Assembly: GCA_964497615.1 (NCBI GenBank)
Contig: CAZCEC010000020.1
Location: 1-64,000 of the forward strand
Source: CAZCEC01 sp964497615
GTDB lineage: Bacteria; Chloroflexota; Anaerolineae; Anaerolineales; UBA6663
Direction of reading: 5' to 3'
Length of the DNA stretch: 64,000 nt
Positions 33,666-42,932 of this stretch are shown here, in pieces. The notes beneath the pieces are model-generated. The model had not been told where the DNA came from and did no database searches. It saw nothing but the letters and a program-made list of their open reading frames with translations. A program made the position numbers and the translations under genes. Positions within the stretch are counted from its first letter, which is position 1. Each line of letters begins with the position of its first letter.

Positions 33666-34935
33666 CCCGCGCCAGTTGATAGGCGTGCAGGTGCTGCCTT
33701 GTCACGGCCTCCGGCGAAAAGCCCCCCGCCGCATACCGCCGCCGCGCCGCCGCGCCCATGGCCGCCAGCCGCTCCGGGTGGCGCGCCAGTTCCAGCAGGG
33801 CCGCGCCCAGCGCTTCCACGTCGCCCGCCGCGAAGATCAGGCCGTTCTCGCCGGGGCGCACCAGCTCCGGGTTGCCGCCCGCGTCGCTGGCCACAATCGG
33901 CTTGCCCGCGCTCAGCCCCTCGATCAGCGACACCGGCAGCCCTTCCCAGTACGAGGGCAGCACCATCACATCCGTCCCGGCCAGCAGTTCAGGCAGTTGG
34001 TCGCCCGTCACCAGCCCCAGAAACGCAACGTGCCCATTCAGCCCCAGGCTGTGCGCCTGCGCCTCCAGCTCGGCCCGCAGCGGCCCCGCGCCCGCCAGTT
34101 GCAGCCGCGCCTGCGGCGCCTCCGCCCTCACCTGCGCCATCGCCCGCAGCAGGTCCGCGTGCCCCTTTTGCGGGTTCAGCCGCGCCACGCACGTAATCAC
34201 AAACTGCCCGTCCGGCTGGTCCCTGCCCGCTTGCGCCTCGGGCAGCGGCCTCACGCTGTAGGGGATCACCACGATGGGCCGCACTGCCTGCCCCACTTCG
34301 CGCAGCCCCCGCTCGCCTGCCGCCGACACGGCAATGATGACGTCCGCGCGGTTGAGCGGTGCGTCCGCGTAAGGTGGATGGGTCTTGGGGTCCGGGCTGT
34401 TGTGCTCGGTATAGACTGTCGCCATGCCCGCCGCGTGCAGCCAGTCCAGCATCCCCGGCGGGTCGAACCCGCAATCCCACCCATGCACGTGTACCACATC
34501 CGGCCGCCAGCGCCGGAAGGCGCGCCGCAGTTGCCAGTCCAGCAGGGCGGGCAGGTCCAGCCGCTTAGCCGCCCAGCCGCGCACGCGCCCAAACCCGCCC
34601 CGCAATGCCCGCCGCACCGGCCGCCGCCGCACGGCCGCATCCACCAGCGCCGCCGCCAGGATCAGCGGGGTCGCCAGCCAGGCCGCGGCCCTCGCCAGCC
34701 CCGCCTGCCGCGCATACACCGCCATCGCCGCCCGATACAGCCACTGCGGCGAGGCCAGCACGCGCGCGCCCGCCGCCTCCAGCGCCTCGGCATTCTGATT
34801 GGGACGCTCCACCGGCTGGCGGGCATAGACCAGCACCTCGTGGCCCTGCGCCCTCAGTTCTCGCGCCAGCGGCCTCAGCGCCGCCTCGATGCCTCCCAGC
34901 GGCGCCAGCACCGTCATCGCCATGCACACGCGCAT
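33646..34935 (-). CDS. Glycosyltransferase family 4
   Basis: This GT-B protein has 429 residues. The N-terminal part has CMAMTVLAPLGGIEAAL and WRPDVVHVHGWDCGF; the donor domain has ITCVARLNPQKGH, VMVLPSYWEGLPVSLIEGL and GKPIVASDAGGNPELV. The ATG at 34935 lies four bases after the upstream stop; an upstream extension of 64 Arg/Trp-rich residues is a shadow. It and the next gene upstream are adjacent, similarly built GT4s. Confidence 0.92.
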   Translation of the reverse strand: MRVCMAMTVLAPLGGIEAALRPLARELRAQGHEVLVYARQPVERPNQNAEALEAAGARVLASPQWLYRAAMAVYARQAGLARAAAWLATPLILAAALVDAAVRRRPVRRALRGGFGRVRGWAAKRLDLPALLDWQLRRAFRRWRPDVVHVHGWDCGFDPPGMLDWLHAAGMATVYTEHNSPDPKTHPPYADAPLNRADVIIAVSAAGERGLREVGQAVRPIVVIPYSVRPLPEAQAGRDQPDGQFVITCVARLNPQKGHADLLRAMAQVRAEAPQARLQLAGAGPLRAELEAQAHSLGLNGHVAFLGLVTGDQLPELLAGTDVMVLPSYWEGLPVSLIEGLSAGKPIVASDAGGNPELVRPGENGLIFAAGDVEALGAALLELARHPERLAAMGAAARRRYAAGGFSPEAVTRQHLHAYQLARDEAHGR

Positions 34936-34939
34936 TTGG

Positions 34940-36289
34940 CTAGCCTCGCGCGCTGGCCGGGGCGCGCTCGCCGATGGCGCATTCATAGGCGGCCAGCGTC
35001 GCCGCCACCATGCGCTCGGTCGTGTATCCGCCCGCCACGAATCTCTGCCGGGCCGCGCGGCCCATCGCCTGCCGCGCTGCCGGGTCGCGCGCCAAACCCG
35101 CCAGCGCCTCGGCCAACTGCTCCGCATCGCCAGCCGGCACCAGGCGGCCCGTCACGCCGTCCTCGATGAGCTCTGGCAGGCCGCCCACCCGCGACGCCAC
35201 CACCGGCCGGCCCCAGGCCATCGCCTCCAGCACCGCCATCGGGCGGCTGTCAGTCAAGGAAGGATGCGCCACAATGTGCATGCGGCGCAGAATGTCTCGA
35301 ACCTGATCGTGAGAGAAAGCACCCAGAAATTCAACCTGGTCCAGCACCCCGCGCGCGCGCGCCTCGGCTTCCAGGGCTGCCCGGTGTGGTCCATCGCCGG
35401 CCAGCAGCAACCGGACCTCAAGCCCAGTTTTCCTCAGCCATTCCAGAGCTGCCAGCAGTACGTTGATCCCCTTCTCATCCGCGAGCCGCCCAATGGCTCC
35501 AATGACGACCGGGGGGGAGGCGGGGGGTGCACTGGCCTCCACCTCGGCTTGGCTGGGCTGCGTGGTGATGGCCTGGGGCACGACCACGGCGGCCTGCGCG
35601 GCGCCGCAAATGTCCCGCAGCCCATCCAGGCTCGCTTGCGCCCGACCCACGAGCAGTCGGGCATGATGAATGACTGGCGGCAGGCGGCTCCAAAGTTCCC
35701 GGTGCGCCTCAGTGGGCGCGCCGTGCTCGGTATAAACGACAGCCCAGCCGCGCTCTGCGGCCAGCCGTAGTCCTTGTGGCAGATAGGAATGCTGCACATC
35801 GACAATGTCTGGCGGCTGGGAGCGCGCCGCCCGATCAAGCGTGTACCCGAGCCAGCGGGTGGGCCAGTCAACGTTGGCGAGTTGGCCCAACACCCCGTGC
35901 AGCCGGCCCGTCGCGCCGCGCCATGCGCGCCTAAATGACCGCTGCTCCTTCAGCGCGTTGGCCGCGGCGCCAACTGCCAGCCAGGGCGCCCCCAGCACCA
36001 CCAGCGCCAGATACACTCCCGGAAACAGCCGCCGGGGCAGCCCCCACAGCCGCGCCTGGCCCGGGCCGGGCGCAAAGGTGCGCACGCCCGCGGCTTGCAT
36101 TTGGCGCCAGTATGGGTGGTCGAGCGGCACTGGCTCGCAGATAAAGACACTGACCGCTAGTCCGTGCGCCCGCAGTCCCGTTGCCAGGATCGTCACCTGC
36201 GCTTCATAGCCCCCTCGCGTCCGGAAATCTGGTCCCAGCAGATACACCGAGCGCACGGCCGGCCAGGCCTCGGCCACTAGCTGATCCAT
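34940..36289 (-). CDS. Glycosyltransferase family 4
   Basis: This GT-B protein has 449 residues. The N-terminal half has VYLLGPDFRTRGGYEAQ and DIVDVQHSYLPQGL; the donor domain has IGAIGRLADEKGINVLL, VAHPSLTDSRPMAVLEAMAWG and RPVVASRVGGLPELI. A hydrophobic segment near 100-120 (YLALVVLGAPWLAVGAA) may be membrane-associated, as in many acceptor domains that meet lipid-linked sugars. The ATG at 36289 shares one base with the upstream stop (TGATG). Confidence 0.92.
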   Translation of the reverse strand: MDQLVAEAWPAVRSVYLLGPDFRTRGGYEAQVTILATGLRAHGLAVSVFICEPVPLDHPYWRQMQAAGVRTFAPGPGQARLWGLPRRLFPGVYLALVVLGAPWLAVGAAANALKEQRSFRRAWRGATGRLHGVLGQLANVDWPTRWLGYTLDRAARSQPPDIVDVQHSYLPQGLRLAAERGWAVVYTEHGAPTEAHRELWSRLPPVIHHARLLVGRAQASLDGLRDICGAAQAAVVVPQAITTQPSQAEVEASAPPASPPVVIGAIGRLADEKGINVLLAALEWLRKTGLEVRLLLAGDGPHRAALEAEARARGVLDQVEFLGAFSHDQVRDILRRMHIVAHPSLTDSRPMAVLEAMAWGRPVVASRVGGLPELIEDGVTGRLVPAGDAEQLAEALAGLARDPAARQAMGRAARQRFVAGGYTTERMVAATLAAYECAIGERAPASARG

Positions 36290-37452
36290 CAGCCCGGACG
36301 TGTCCGCGCAGCAGTCCGCCCCCCGCGCAGCAGCCGCGCCACCACGCCCCGGTTCAGCAGCCAGGCCGGGTCTGCGCGAATACCCGACCACAAATGGGCT
36401 CGCACGCGTCCGGCTGTCTCCGCTTGACCCGCTGCGAAAACAGCCTGCATATGCAGCCGGCTCACAAACCGCGCCCGGCAGCGGGCCAGGGTGCGCGTGC
36501 GCGGCAGCAAATCTGCGAAGAGCCGTTCGCAGGCCGCCACCGCCGGCTCCGTTGGCAGGCCATACACATAGTCCGCCAGGATGCGTTCTAATGTAGTTGT
36601 GTCGGCCAACAACCCCGGGACGAGTGCTATACCCCGCGCCAGGCTGTCCCGCGCCAGCGCAGCCTCATCGGCGCCCATGCTCAAGACCGCCGCTTCCAGA
36701 TAGTAGCGCGCCGCCGGCTCCCAGCGCTGATGATCCGCCGGGTCAGCCTGCCGCCGCCGCAGGGCGCGTTCCAGCGACCTGCCCGAGTTGTAGACTGTCC
36801 GGTGGCGGTTCCGGCGGCTCTGCGAAGTGCCGTGGCTGCGAAACTGATAATAGGCCGCTGGCAGATTAGCCAGTTGCGTGACCTCGGCCAGCCGCAGCCA
36901 CAGGTCGTAGTCTTCGGCGGGTCGCAGCTCGATGTCATATAGGTCCAGCCCCGCCAGTGCCTCGCGCCGCAGCATCACCGACCCATGGCAGAAGGGGCAC
37001 GACTCAAGCAGCGCCAGTTGCAGAGGCCCATTGGCTGTCGGGAATGGAGGCGGGGCCTCGAGCGGCTGCCCGTCCGCGTCCATCAGATTCATTTGTGTGC
37101 CCAGTAGCCCCACTTCGGGGTGCGCGTCCAGGAACGCCGCCTCCGCTTTCAGCCGCCCCGGCAGCGAAATGTCGTCGTCGTCCTGGCGGGCGAGGTAGCG
37201 CCCGCGTGCCAGCCCAAAGCCCAGGTTCAACGACCGCGTCTGGCCCAGGTTCTCGGCGTTATGTTGCAGGACGATGCGCGCGTCACGCTGCGCGTACGCC
37301 TCCAGCAGCGCCCGCGTCTCCGCGCTGACGCTGTCGTTCACAATGACAAACTCAAGCGCCTCCAGGTCCTGGTTGAGGATGCTTTCAACCGCCGGCCGCA
37401 GATGGGTCCGGCTATAGACGCTCATCACCACGCTGACCTTCGGCTCGCTCAT
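36289..37452 (-). CDS. Glycosyltransferase family 2 with DPAWLLNRG tail
   Basis: This 387-residue GT-A protein has VSVVMSVYSRTHLRPAVESI, FVIVNDSVS, ARQDDDDISLPGRL as the metal site and LRPAEDYDLWLRLAEVTQL. A C-terminal helical domain ends with DPAWLLNRGVVARLL. Its catalytic and tail regions closely resemble those of the GT2 at 38303-39502, which lies on the other side of the RmlD-like gene, so the two look like duplicates. The ATG at 37452 overlaps the upstream stop. Confidence 0.91.
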   Translation of the reverse strand: MSEPKVSVVMSVYSRTHLRPAVESILNQDLEALEFVIVNDSVSAETRALLEAYAQRDARIVLQHNAENLGQTRSLNLGFGLARGRYLARQDDDDISLPGRLKAEAAFLDAHPEVGLLGTQMNLMDADGQPLEAPPPFPTANGPLQLALLESCPFCHGSVMLRREALAGLDLYDIELRPAEDYDLWLRLAEVTQLANLPAAYYQFRSHGTSQSRRNRHRTVYNSGRSLERALRRRQADPADHQRWEPAARYYLEAAVLSMGADEAALARDSLARGIALVPGLLADTTTLERILADYVYGLPTEPAVAACERLFADLLPRTRTLARCRARFVSRLHMQAVFAAGQAETAGRVRAHLWSGIRADPAWLLNRGVVARLLRGGRTAARTRPG

Positions 37453-38306
37453 GCCGTCAACTCGCGCACGTATTCGGCCAGGGCGCTCGGCCACGGCCGC
37501 ATCCAGTCCCACCCCAGCAGTTCGGCCCGCAGGTTGCGCCCGGCCTCCATGCGCGGCCGCGGCGCGGGCAGCGGAAACTCCGCCGAGCTAACCGGGATCA
37601 GCTCGCAGCCCGTGATCCCCGCCTCGCGCAGAATGTGCTGGGCGATCTCAAAGCGGCTGGCCGGCGCGCCAGTGTTCACCAGGTGATACAGGCCATACAG
37701 CCCGGTCTCGCTCAATTGGCTGAGCGCCCGCGCCAGATCGCGCGTGTACGTGGGCGACCCGAACTTGTCATCCACCACCGGCAGGCTGCGCTGCGTCTGC
37801 GCCAGATGCAGGATGCGCGCCACGAACTTCTTGTCCTCGCTCCCGCCCCCGAACATCCACCCCGCCCGGACGATGAAGTGTTGGGGCGCGTGTTCGCGCA
37901 CCGCCGCCTCGCCCTGGTACTTGGACCGCGCGTACCAACTCTGCGGGTTGGGCGCGTCGAACTCCGTGTAGGCCTCGGCCTTGTGCCCGTCAAACACAGC
38001 AATCGTGCTCACATACACCAGCGGCGCGCCCGCCGCCTGGCATGCCAGCGCCACGTGCTGCGTCCCCAGCGCGTTCGTGTGCAGCGCCGCCTCCGGCTCC
38101 CGTTCGCAGCGGTCCACGTCCGTCAGCCCGGCCAGGTGATATACCCGCTCTGGCTGGAACTCCGCGAACACCCGCTGCACCTGTTCCCAGTCGCGCACGT
38201 CCAGCCGCGCGCGCGTGGCGGCCAGCACCGTGTGGCCGTCCTCGGCCAACTGCCGGCAAAGATCGAGGCCCAGCATCCCGCCGGCCCCGGTAACGAGCAG
38301 CTTCAA
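37449..38306 (-). CDS. RmlD-like dTDP-4-dehydrorhamnose reductase
   Basis: This 285-residue SDR-type enzyme has LLVTGAGGMLGLDL at the N-terminus, an active-site segment with YVSTIAVFDG and the Tyr/Lys pair in WYARSKYQGE near 125, plus the late D.FGSPTYTRDLA motif of the RmlD family. It would reduce dTDP-4-keto-6-deoxy-L-lyxo-hexulose to dTDP-L-rhamnose or a related deoxysugar. RmlA, B and C are not in this window, so the precursor must be made elsewhere. The TTG start overlaps the upstream stop (TTGA), and GGGAG lies eight bases upstream. Confidence 0.85.
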   Translation of the reverse strand: MKLLVTGAGGMLGLDLCRQLAEDGHTVLAATRARLDVRDWEQVQRVFAEFQPERVYHLAGLTDVDRCEREPEAALHTNALGTQHVALACQAAGAPLVYVSTIAVFDGHKAEAYTEFDAPNPQSWYARSKYQGEAAVREHAPQHFIVRAGWMFGGGSEDKKFVARILHLAQTQRSLPVVDDKFGSPTYTRDLARALSQLSETGLYGLYHLVNTGAPASRFEIAQHILREAGITGCELIPVSSAEFPLPAPRPRMEAGRNLRAELLGWDWMRPWPSALAEYVRELTA

Positions 38307-39502
38307 ATTGTCTCTCCCTCATCGTAGGTTGTATTCGCCTGTCCGGCCGGCCCCCAGCCGCGCAGCAGCGCCTTGCCGGCCAGCACCCAAATACCCCGGT
38401 TCAGCAGCCAGCCCGGGTCTGCCGTCACACCCCGCCACAACTGCCTCCGCGCCCTCGGCCAGTCGCCGCGGCGGGCAGCCGCATACCCGCGCCGCATGTA
38501 GTGACGCCCGCGCAGTAGCCTTCCTAGCCGGCGGTACGTGTCCGTGGCCGGCAAGTCCTTCAGCGCCCGCTCCAGGAAGTCCAGTTGCTGGCTGCCCTTC
38601 CCGGCGGGCAGCGGCACGTAGGTATCCGCCTCGGCAAACAGCTCAGGGCTCAGCCGCATCGCCGTGCTCAAATGGCGGCGGGCGCTCTCGTCGTCGCCCT
38701 GCGGCAGGTAAATACTCGCCGCCATCCGGAACGCCTCCGCCGCGGACCGCAGGTGATGCCCGGTGACGCCCGCCCCAAGCCGCCGCCGCATCGCCTGTTC
38801 CAGGGTGCGACCCTGCGCCGCCATCTGCGCGCCCCGCCGCACCTGGCTGACCGATTCCGGATGGTGGCGGTACTGGTACAGCCGGTCGGGCAGCTTGGCC
38901 AATTCCGTGATTTCGGCCAGCCGCAGCCACAGGTCGTAATCCTCGGTCAGTTCCAGCGCCTCGTCGTAGTGTCCCACTCGTTCCAGGCAGCTTCGGCGCA
39001 TCATCACCGTGCCATGGCAGATCGGGTTGTGGTCCAGCAGTTCGGCTTGGAGCGCCGCATTGTCCAGCCCGCCAGCATACGGGTCAATATCCAGGATTTG
39101 TCCGGCCGGGTCAATCACGTGCACGCATGTCGCCAGCACGCCCACTTCTTGATGCACTTGGAGAAACCTAACTTGGCGGTCCAGCCGCTCTGGCTCCGAC
39201 TCGTCATCCGCGTGCTGCACGGCGATTAGCGGCCCTCGGGCCTGGCTCAGGGCCAGGTTCAACGCCGCCACGATGCCGCGATTCTCGGGTTGCACGAGCA
39301 GCCGCATCCGCAGATCCCGGCTGGCCTGCTCGGCCAGAATAGCGCACGTGCCATCCGTCGAACCATCCTCCACGACCACCAGTTCCAGATCCCGCCAGTC
39401 TTGGTTCAGAATGCTCGCCACGGCCGCCCCAACGTACGCTTCGGCGTTGTAGGCGGGCATGATGACGCTGACCGTGGGTGGGGTGGCCGTCGGGGAAGTC
39501 AT
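38303..39502 (-). CDS. Glycosyltransferase family 2 with DPGWLLNRG tail
   Basis: This 399-residue GT-A protein has VSVIMPAYNAEAYVGAAVAS, VVVEDGSTDGT, AVQHADDESEPERL as the metal site and LELTEDYDLWLRLAEI. A long helical C-terminal region follows, ending with DPGWLLNRGIWVL. GGGATG-like purines precede the ATG at 39502, which lies 13 bases after the upstream stop. It is paralogous to the GT2 at 36289-37452. Substrate is unknown. Confidence 0.91.
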   Translation of the reverse strand: MTSPTATPPTVSVIMPAYNAEAYVGAAVASILNQDWRDLELVVVEDGSTDGTCAILAEQASRDLRMRLLVQPENRGIVAALNLALSQARGPLIAVQHADDESEPERLDRQVRFLQVHQEVGVLATCVHVIDPAGQILDIDPYAGGLDNAALQAELLDHNPICHGTVMMRRSCLERVGHYDEALELTEDYDLWLRLAEITELAKLPDRLYQYRHHPESVSQVRRGAQMAAQGRTLEQAMRRRLGAGVTGHHLRSAAEAFRMAASIYLPQGDDESARRHLSTAMRLSPELFAEADTYVPLPAGKGSQQLDFLERALKDLPATDTYRRLGRLLRGRHYMRRGYAAARRGDWPRARRQLWRGVTADPGWLLNRGIWVLAGKALLRGWGPAGQANTTYDEGETI

Positions 39503-39515
39503 GTGCGGCGCATCC

Positions 39516-40763
39516 CTACCGGGTTGAGCGCCGGCTGGGTTCGTTCCCCAGCCGCAGCGCCGCGCGCAGCGTGGCCGCCCACAATCCCCGGTTGCACAGT
39601 CGTCGCGCATCGTGCCGAACCGCCCGGCTCGCGTGTCGCAATGCCGCCCCGGTCCGGCCTCGCCGCGCCTCACGAAAGGCGAGCGCCTCGTGCACCAGGC
39701 CCAGCGTTACCTGCCGGACGCGATCTGGTGAGGTGTAAGCGGTGGGCAGGCCGGCGCACATCGCCGCCGCCCAGTTCGGCCCGTCCTGGTCGTTCAGCGT
39801 GCCGTCCGCCATCATGCGCCACGCCTCGCCCGCGATCATCACGCCGAGCCGCTGTTCGTCGCGCCAGTCCGGCATCATCTCCACTAGGAAAGCCAGTCCC
39901 GCCCGGCCCGCCTCGCGGTCACCGTGCCGATAAGCGTCCAGCGCGCGTGGCAGTTGCATCGCCTCCAGCCAGGCGCTCATTTCAGTCGGTAGTCCGTCGC
40001 CCCCGTGTCGGCGGACGACCTCCAAGATTTCTCGGAACATGGCCTGATCGCCGCGGCCCGTCTTCGCTTCCGGGTACAGCCGCATTTGGGCCAGCCGGCT
40101 TGGCGTATATGCCAGGGGCCCCATTGCTGATAGTCTGATCCACAAATCGTAGTCCATGGCCCAATGCAGCGCCGTCTCCAGACCGCCCGCTGCCTCATAC
40201 GCCGCCCGCCGAAAGAATGCTGCCGGTTGTGCAATCGCGTTGTTATCTTTCAGCAGGCTCTCGCGGCTCACTGGCCCTACCTGCCGGGCTGGACCCAGCG
40301 GCTCACCCGCGCGCCCGATTTGGTCCGCGTCCCCAAATACCATCACCGCCTCGGGCGTGTCGCGCAGCACCGCCACTGCCTGCCGCAGCGCGCCCGGCAG
40401 GTACACATCGTCCGAGTTCAGCCACGCCAGCACCTCCCCCGTGGCGCGCTCAAACCCGCGCCGCAGCGCATCGGCCTGGCCCTTATCGGGGGCGCTGGCC
40501 CAGTGCGTCAGCCACGGCGCATACCGGCGGATAATCTCCACGCTGCCGTCGGTGCTGCCGCCGTCGAGCACGATGTATTCCAGGTTCGGGTAGCCCTGCC
40601 TCAGCACCGAGCGAATGGCTTCCTCCAGGAACGCGGCCTGGTTGAAGGACGGTGTCACCACCGTCACCCGTGGCCAGTCAGCCGCCGCGCCGGGCAGGGG
40701 GTCCGGCGCGGCCGTCCACGGCCAGCCGGTGCGCCCCGGTGGGGGCGGGGGCAGTTCAGTCAT
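39516..40763 (-). CDS. Glycosyltransferase family 2 with GRTGWPWT leader and NRG tail
   Basis: This 415-residue protein opens with a Pro-rich leader and GRTGWPWT at about 10-17, before the GT-A core: VTVVTPSFNQAAFLEEAIRS, IVLDGGSTDGS, GEVLAWLNSDDVYLPGAL and HWAMDYDLWIRLS. The C-terminal extension is helical and ends with a diverged tail motif, DARRLCNRGLW. The leader is nearly identical in DNA to that of the GT2 at 41995-42897. Its ATG lies 23 bases after the upstream stop. Confidence 0.9.
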   Translation of the reverse strand: MTELPPPPPGRTGWPWTAAPDPLPGAAADWPRVTVVTPSFNQAAFLEEAIRSVLRQGYPNLEYIVLDGGSTDGSVEIIRRYAPWLTHWASAPDKGQADALRRGFERATGEVLAWLNSDDVYLPGALRQAVAVLRDTPEAVMVFGDADQIGRAGEPLGPARQVGPVSRESLLKDNNAIAQPAAFFRRAAYEAAGGLETALHWAMDYDLWIRLSAMGPLAYTPSRLAQMRLYPEAKTGRGDQAMFREILEVVRRHGGDGLPTEMSAWLEAMQLPRALDAYRHGDREAGRAGLAFLVEMMPDWRDEQRLGVMIAGEAWRMMADGTLNDQDGPNWAAAMCAGLPTAYTSPDRVRQVTLGLVHEALAFREARRGRTGAALRHASRAVRHDARRLCNRGLWAATLRAALRLGNEPSRRSTR

Positions 40764-40786
40764 TGGCTTCTCACGGAAAGCTGCTT

Positions 40787-41998
40787 CTATCCCAGCCACT
40801 GCGCCAGCACGTTCGCCAGCGGGCGCGGCTGCCGGTCCTGCCAGGCCGCGTATGCCTCTTGCGGGCAGGCGGGCGGTGCGGCTCGCATGGCCTCCAGCGC
40901 CTGCATCCAGGCCGGCCACTCATCCCTCACCGGCACCAGCCCCGGCGGCGGGTCCAGCGCGTACAGCGGGTGCTGCGACACGATGGCCGGCACGCCCGCA
41001 CAGGCTAGCTCCGGCAGGCGCGTCAGCGCCCCAAACCCCGTCTGCTGCGGGATCAGCATCGCGCTCGCGCGTGCCAGCAGATCGTCTAGTTCCGGCTGCG
41101 GCAGCCAGCCGCGCAGCTCCAGGCCTGCCACGCTCACGCCAGCCGGCAGCAGCTTTTCGGTGTGATTGCCCGCCACCACCACCCGCACCCCCGCCGGCAG
41201 GCCGTGCGCCTGCGCCTGCTGGATGAACCACTGAAACCCGGCCAGCGTGCTGCCGTGCCCGGCGCTGCCCACCATTAGGAACAGCCCGGCCTCGGGCGGC
41301 TGCTCGGCGCGTTGGCGGCGCAGCGCCCACAGCCGCGCCGCGATCTCGCCCACGGGCAGGTAAGGGTAATAATGGGCGCTCAGCCCCAGCCCGCCCACCA
41401 AACCCGTCTCCACGCGCGAGATAAATAGCCGCTCGGCGCAGCGGGCCAGCAGGTCCAGTTCCGTCGCAAAGTCTGCCGCCTGGCTGTAGCGCCCCCAGCC
41501 CTCGGCGGCCCGTCCCGCGGCAGTGTCAAACGCCTCCAGGTTCTGCGTGCAGCACACCGTCGGCACCGTGTGCCGCTGGTTGATCTCCACCACCTCGCCA
41601 AAACGCGTATTCTCCAACACGCACACCGCCGGGTGGGCGTCGGAGATCAGCTCTTCGTAATAGGCCAGATAACCAGGAGTCAGGTAGCCAGTGGACCGGT
41701 AGGGCGTGGGCGCGGCCAGCCGGTAGGGGTTGCGTGCCAGCCGCCCAGCGGCGCTCCGCACGCGGACGATCCGGCGCCTCAAGCGTTTCCAGCCGCGCTG
41801 GACCGGGTCGCCGGGAGGGGCCGGGCGCGCCGGTGTGGGCCACGGTGTCCAGGTATCCCACGGGGGAGGCACGTGCGCGTGGATGACCTGCTCTGCGCCC
41901 ACCGCCGCTTCCAGATCATGAACGACCTGATATGCGCGGTGATAGCCGCCATCGCCGATTGCCTTCGGCTCGTAATACGAGACCCAAATGACTTTCAC
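40787..41998 (-). CDS. Putative GT4-like glycosyltransferase
   Basis: This 403-residue protein with a probable GT-B fold opens with VIWVSYYEPKAIGDGGYHRAY. The donor-side region has LFLMVGSAGHGSTLAGFQWF, VVVAGNHTEKL, and LIPQQTGFGALTRLPELACAG with VPAIVS. It lacks the classical E.FG....EA.A.G spacing of GT4, so the assignment rests on the overall pattern and the context. The GTG at 41998 overlaps the stop of the upstream GT2. It sits between two GRTGWPWT-leader GT2s. Confidence 0.65.
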   Translation of the reverse strand: MKVIWVSYYEPKAIGDGGYHRAYQVVHDLEAAVGAEQVIHAHVPPPWDTWTPWPTPARPAPPGDPVQRGWKRLRRRIVRVRSAAGRLARNPYRLAAPTPYRSTGYLTPGYLAYYEELISDAHPAVCVLENTRFGEVVEINQRHTVPTVCCTQNLEAFDTAAGRAAEGWGRYSQAADFATELDLLARCAERLFISRVETGLVGGLGLSAHYYPYLPVGEIAARLWALRRQRAEQPPEAGLFLMVGSAGHGSTLAGFQWFIQQAQAHGLPAGVRVVVAGNHTEKLLPAGVSVAGLELRGWLPQPELDDLLARASAMLIPQQTGFGALTRLPELACAGVPAIVSQHPLYALDPPPGLVPVRDEWPAWMQALEAMRAAPPACPQEAYAAWQDRQPRPLANVLAQWLG

Positions 41999-42897
41999 TC
42001 GCCGCCGCCGGGCCGTGGACTGGGCGCCTTGCGCCGCATCCGGTAACGGGCATTATCCCACGCGTGCGCCAGCCACAGCGGCCACGAGCCCGGCCTCAGC
42101 GGCGGCGCGTGCCGCAGGTTCACCCGGCGGCACTCGGCATAGAATCGGCGCTTGCTGGTGTCCCACCGCCCGGTCTTAGAGTGCGTGTGCAGCCGGTAGG
42201 TCGCCAGCGTGGCGTCCAGGCACTCAAACCGCGCCCGCTGCGCCAGCCGCACAAACCACTCATAGTCCACCGCATAGTGCAGCGCTTCATCCAGCAGGCC
42301 AAACTCCTCCACCATGCGGCGGCGAAAGAACGCCGTGGGCTGCGGCAGGGGCCAGCCCTTCCAATACTGCATCCGCCGGACGCCCGGCGCCAGGGGACGG
42401 CCCTCGTACCGCGCCAGCCGCTCGCCGGCCTCATTCACAAACACCGCCGAGCCATACACCACGTCCACTTCCGGCCGCTCCGCGAACACCTGCATCACCG
42501 CCGCCACCGCGCCCGGCAGGTACACATCGTCGGAGTTCAGCCAGGCCAGCACCTCCCCCGTGGCCTGCCGCAGCCCACGGTTGATGGCGGCGGCCTGTCC
42601 GGCGTCGCGCTCGCTCACCCAACCGGCCAGCCACGGCGCATAGCGGCGAATCAGGTCGGCGCTGCCGTCCTGGCTGCCGCCATCCATCACCAAGTATTCG
42701 AGGCCGGCATAGCCCTGGAGGAGCACCGAGCGCAGAGTCTCCTCCAGGTAGGCCGCCTGATTATAGGAAGGTGTGACGACACTCAGGCGAGGCCAGCGCG
42801 CGGCGCTGGGCAGGGCGGGGGGGGCTTCCGTCCACGGCCAGCCGGTGCGCCCGGCGGGGGGCGGAGGTAATTCGGCTAGTTGCGGGGTGGGTGGCAC
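41995..42897 (-). CDS. Glycosyltransferase family 2 with GRTGWPWT leader
   Basis: This 300-residue protein has the leader GRTGWPWT at about 16-23 and a GT-A core with LSVVTPSYNQAAYLEETLRS, LVMDGGSQDGS, GEVLAWLNSDDVYLPGA and HYAVDYEWFVRLAQRA. It is a shorter relative of the protein at 39516-40763 and lacks its C-terminal extension. The start is GTG at 42897, 35 bases after the upstream stop. It probably belongs to the same operon. Donor is unknown. Confidence 0.9.
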   Translation of the reverse strand: MPPTPQLAELPPPPAGRTGWPWTEAPPALPSAARWPRLSVVTPSYNQAAYLEETLRSVLLQGYAGLEYLVMDGGSQDGSADLIRRYAPWLAGWVSERDAGQAAAINRGLRQATGEVLAWLNSDDVYLPGAVAAVMQVFAERPEVDVVYGSAVFVNEAGERLARYEGRPLAPGVRRMQYWKGWPLPQPTAFFRRRMVEEFGLLDEALHYAVDYEWFVRLAQRARFECLDATLATYRLHTHSKTGRWDTSKRRFYAECRRVNLRHAPPLRPGSWPLWLAHAWDNARYRMRRKAPSPRPGGGE

Positions 42898-42932
42898 GAG
42901 GGCAGTCTCAGGCAGCGGATTGATCAGCGGCG

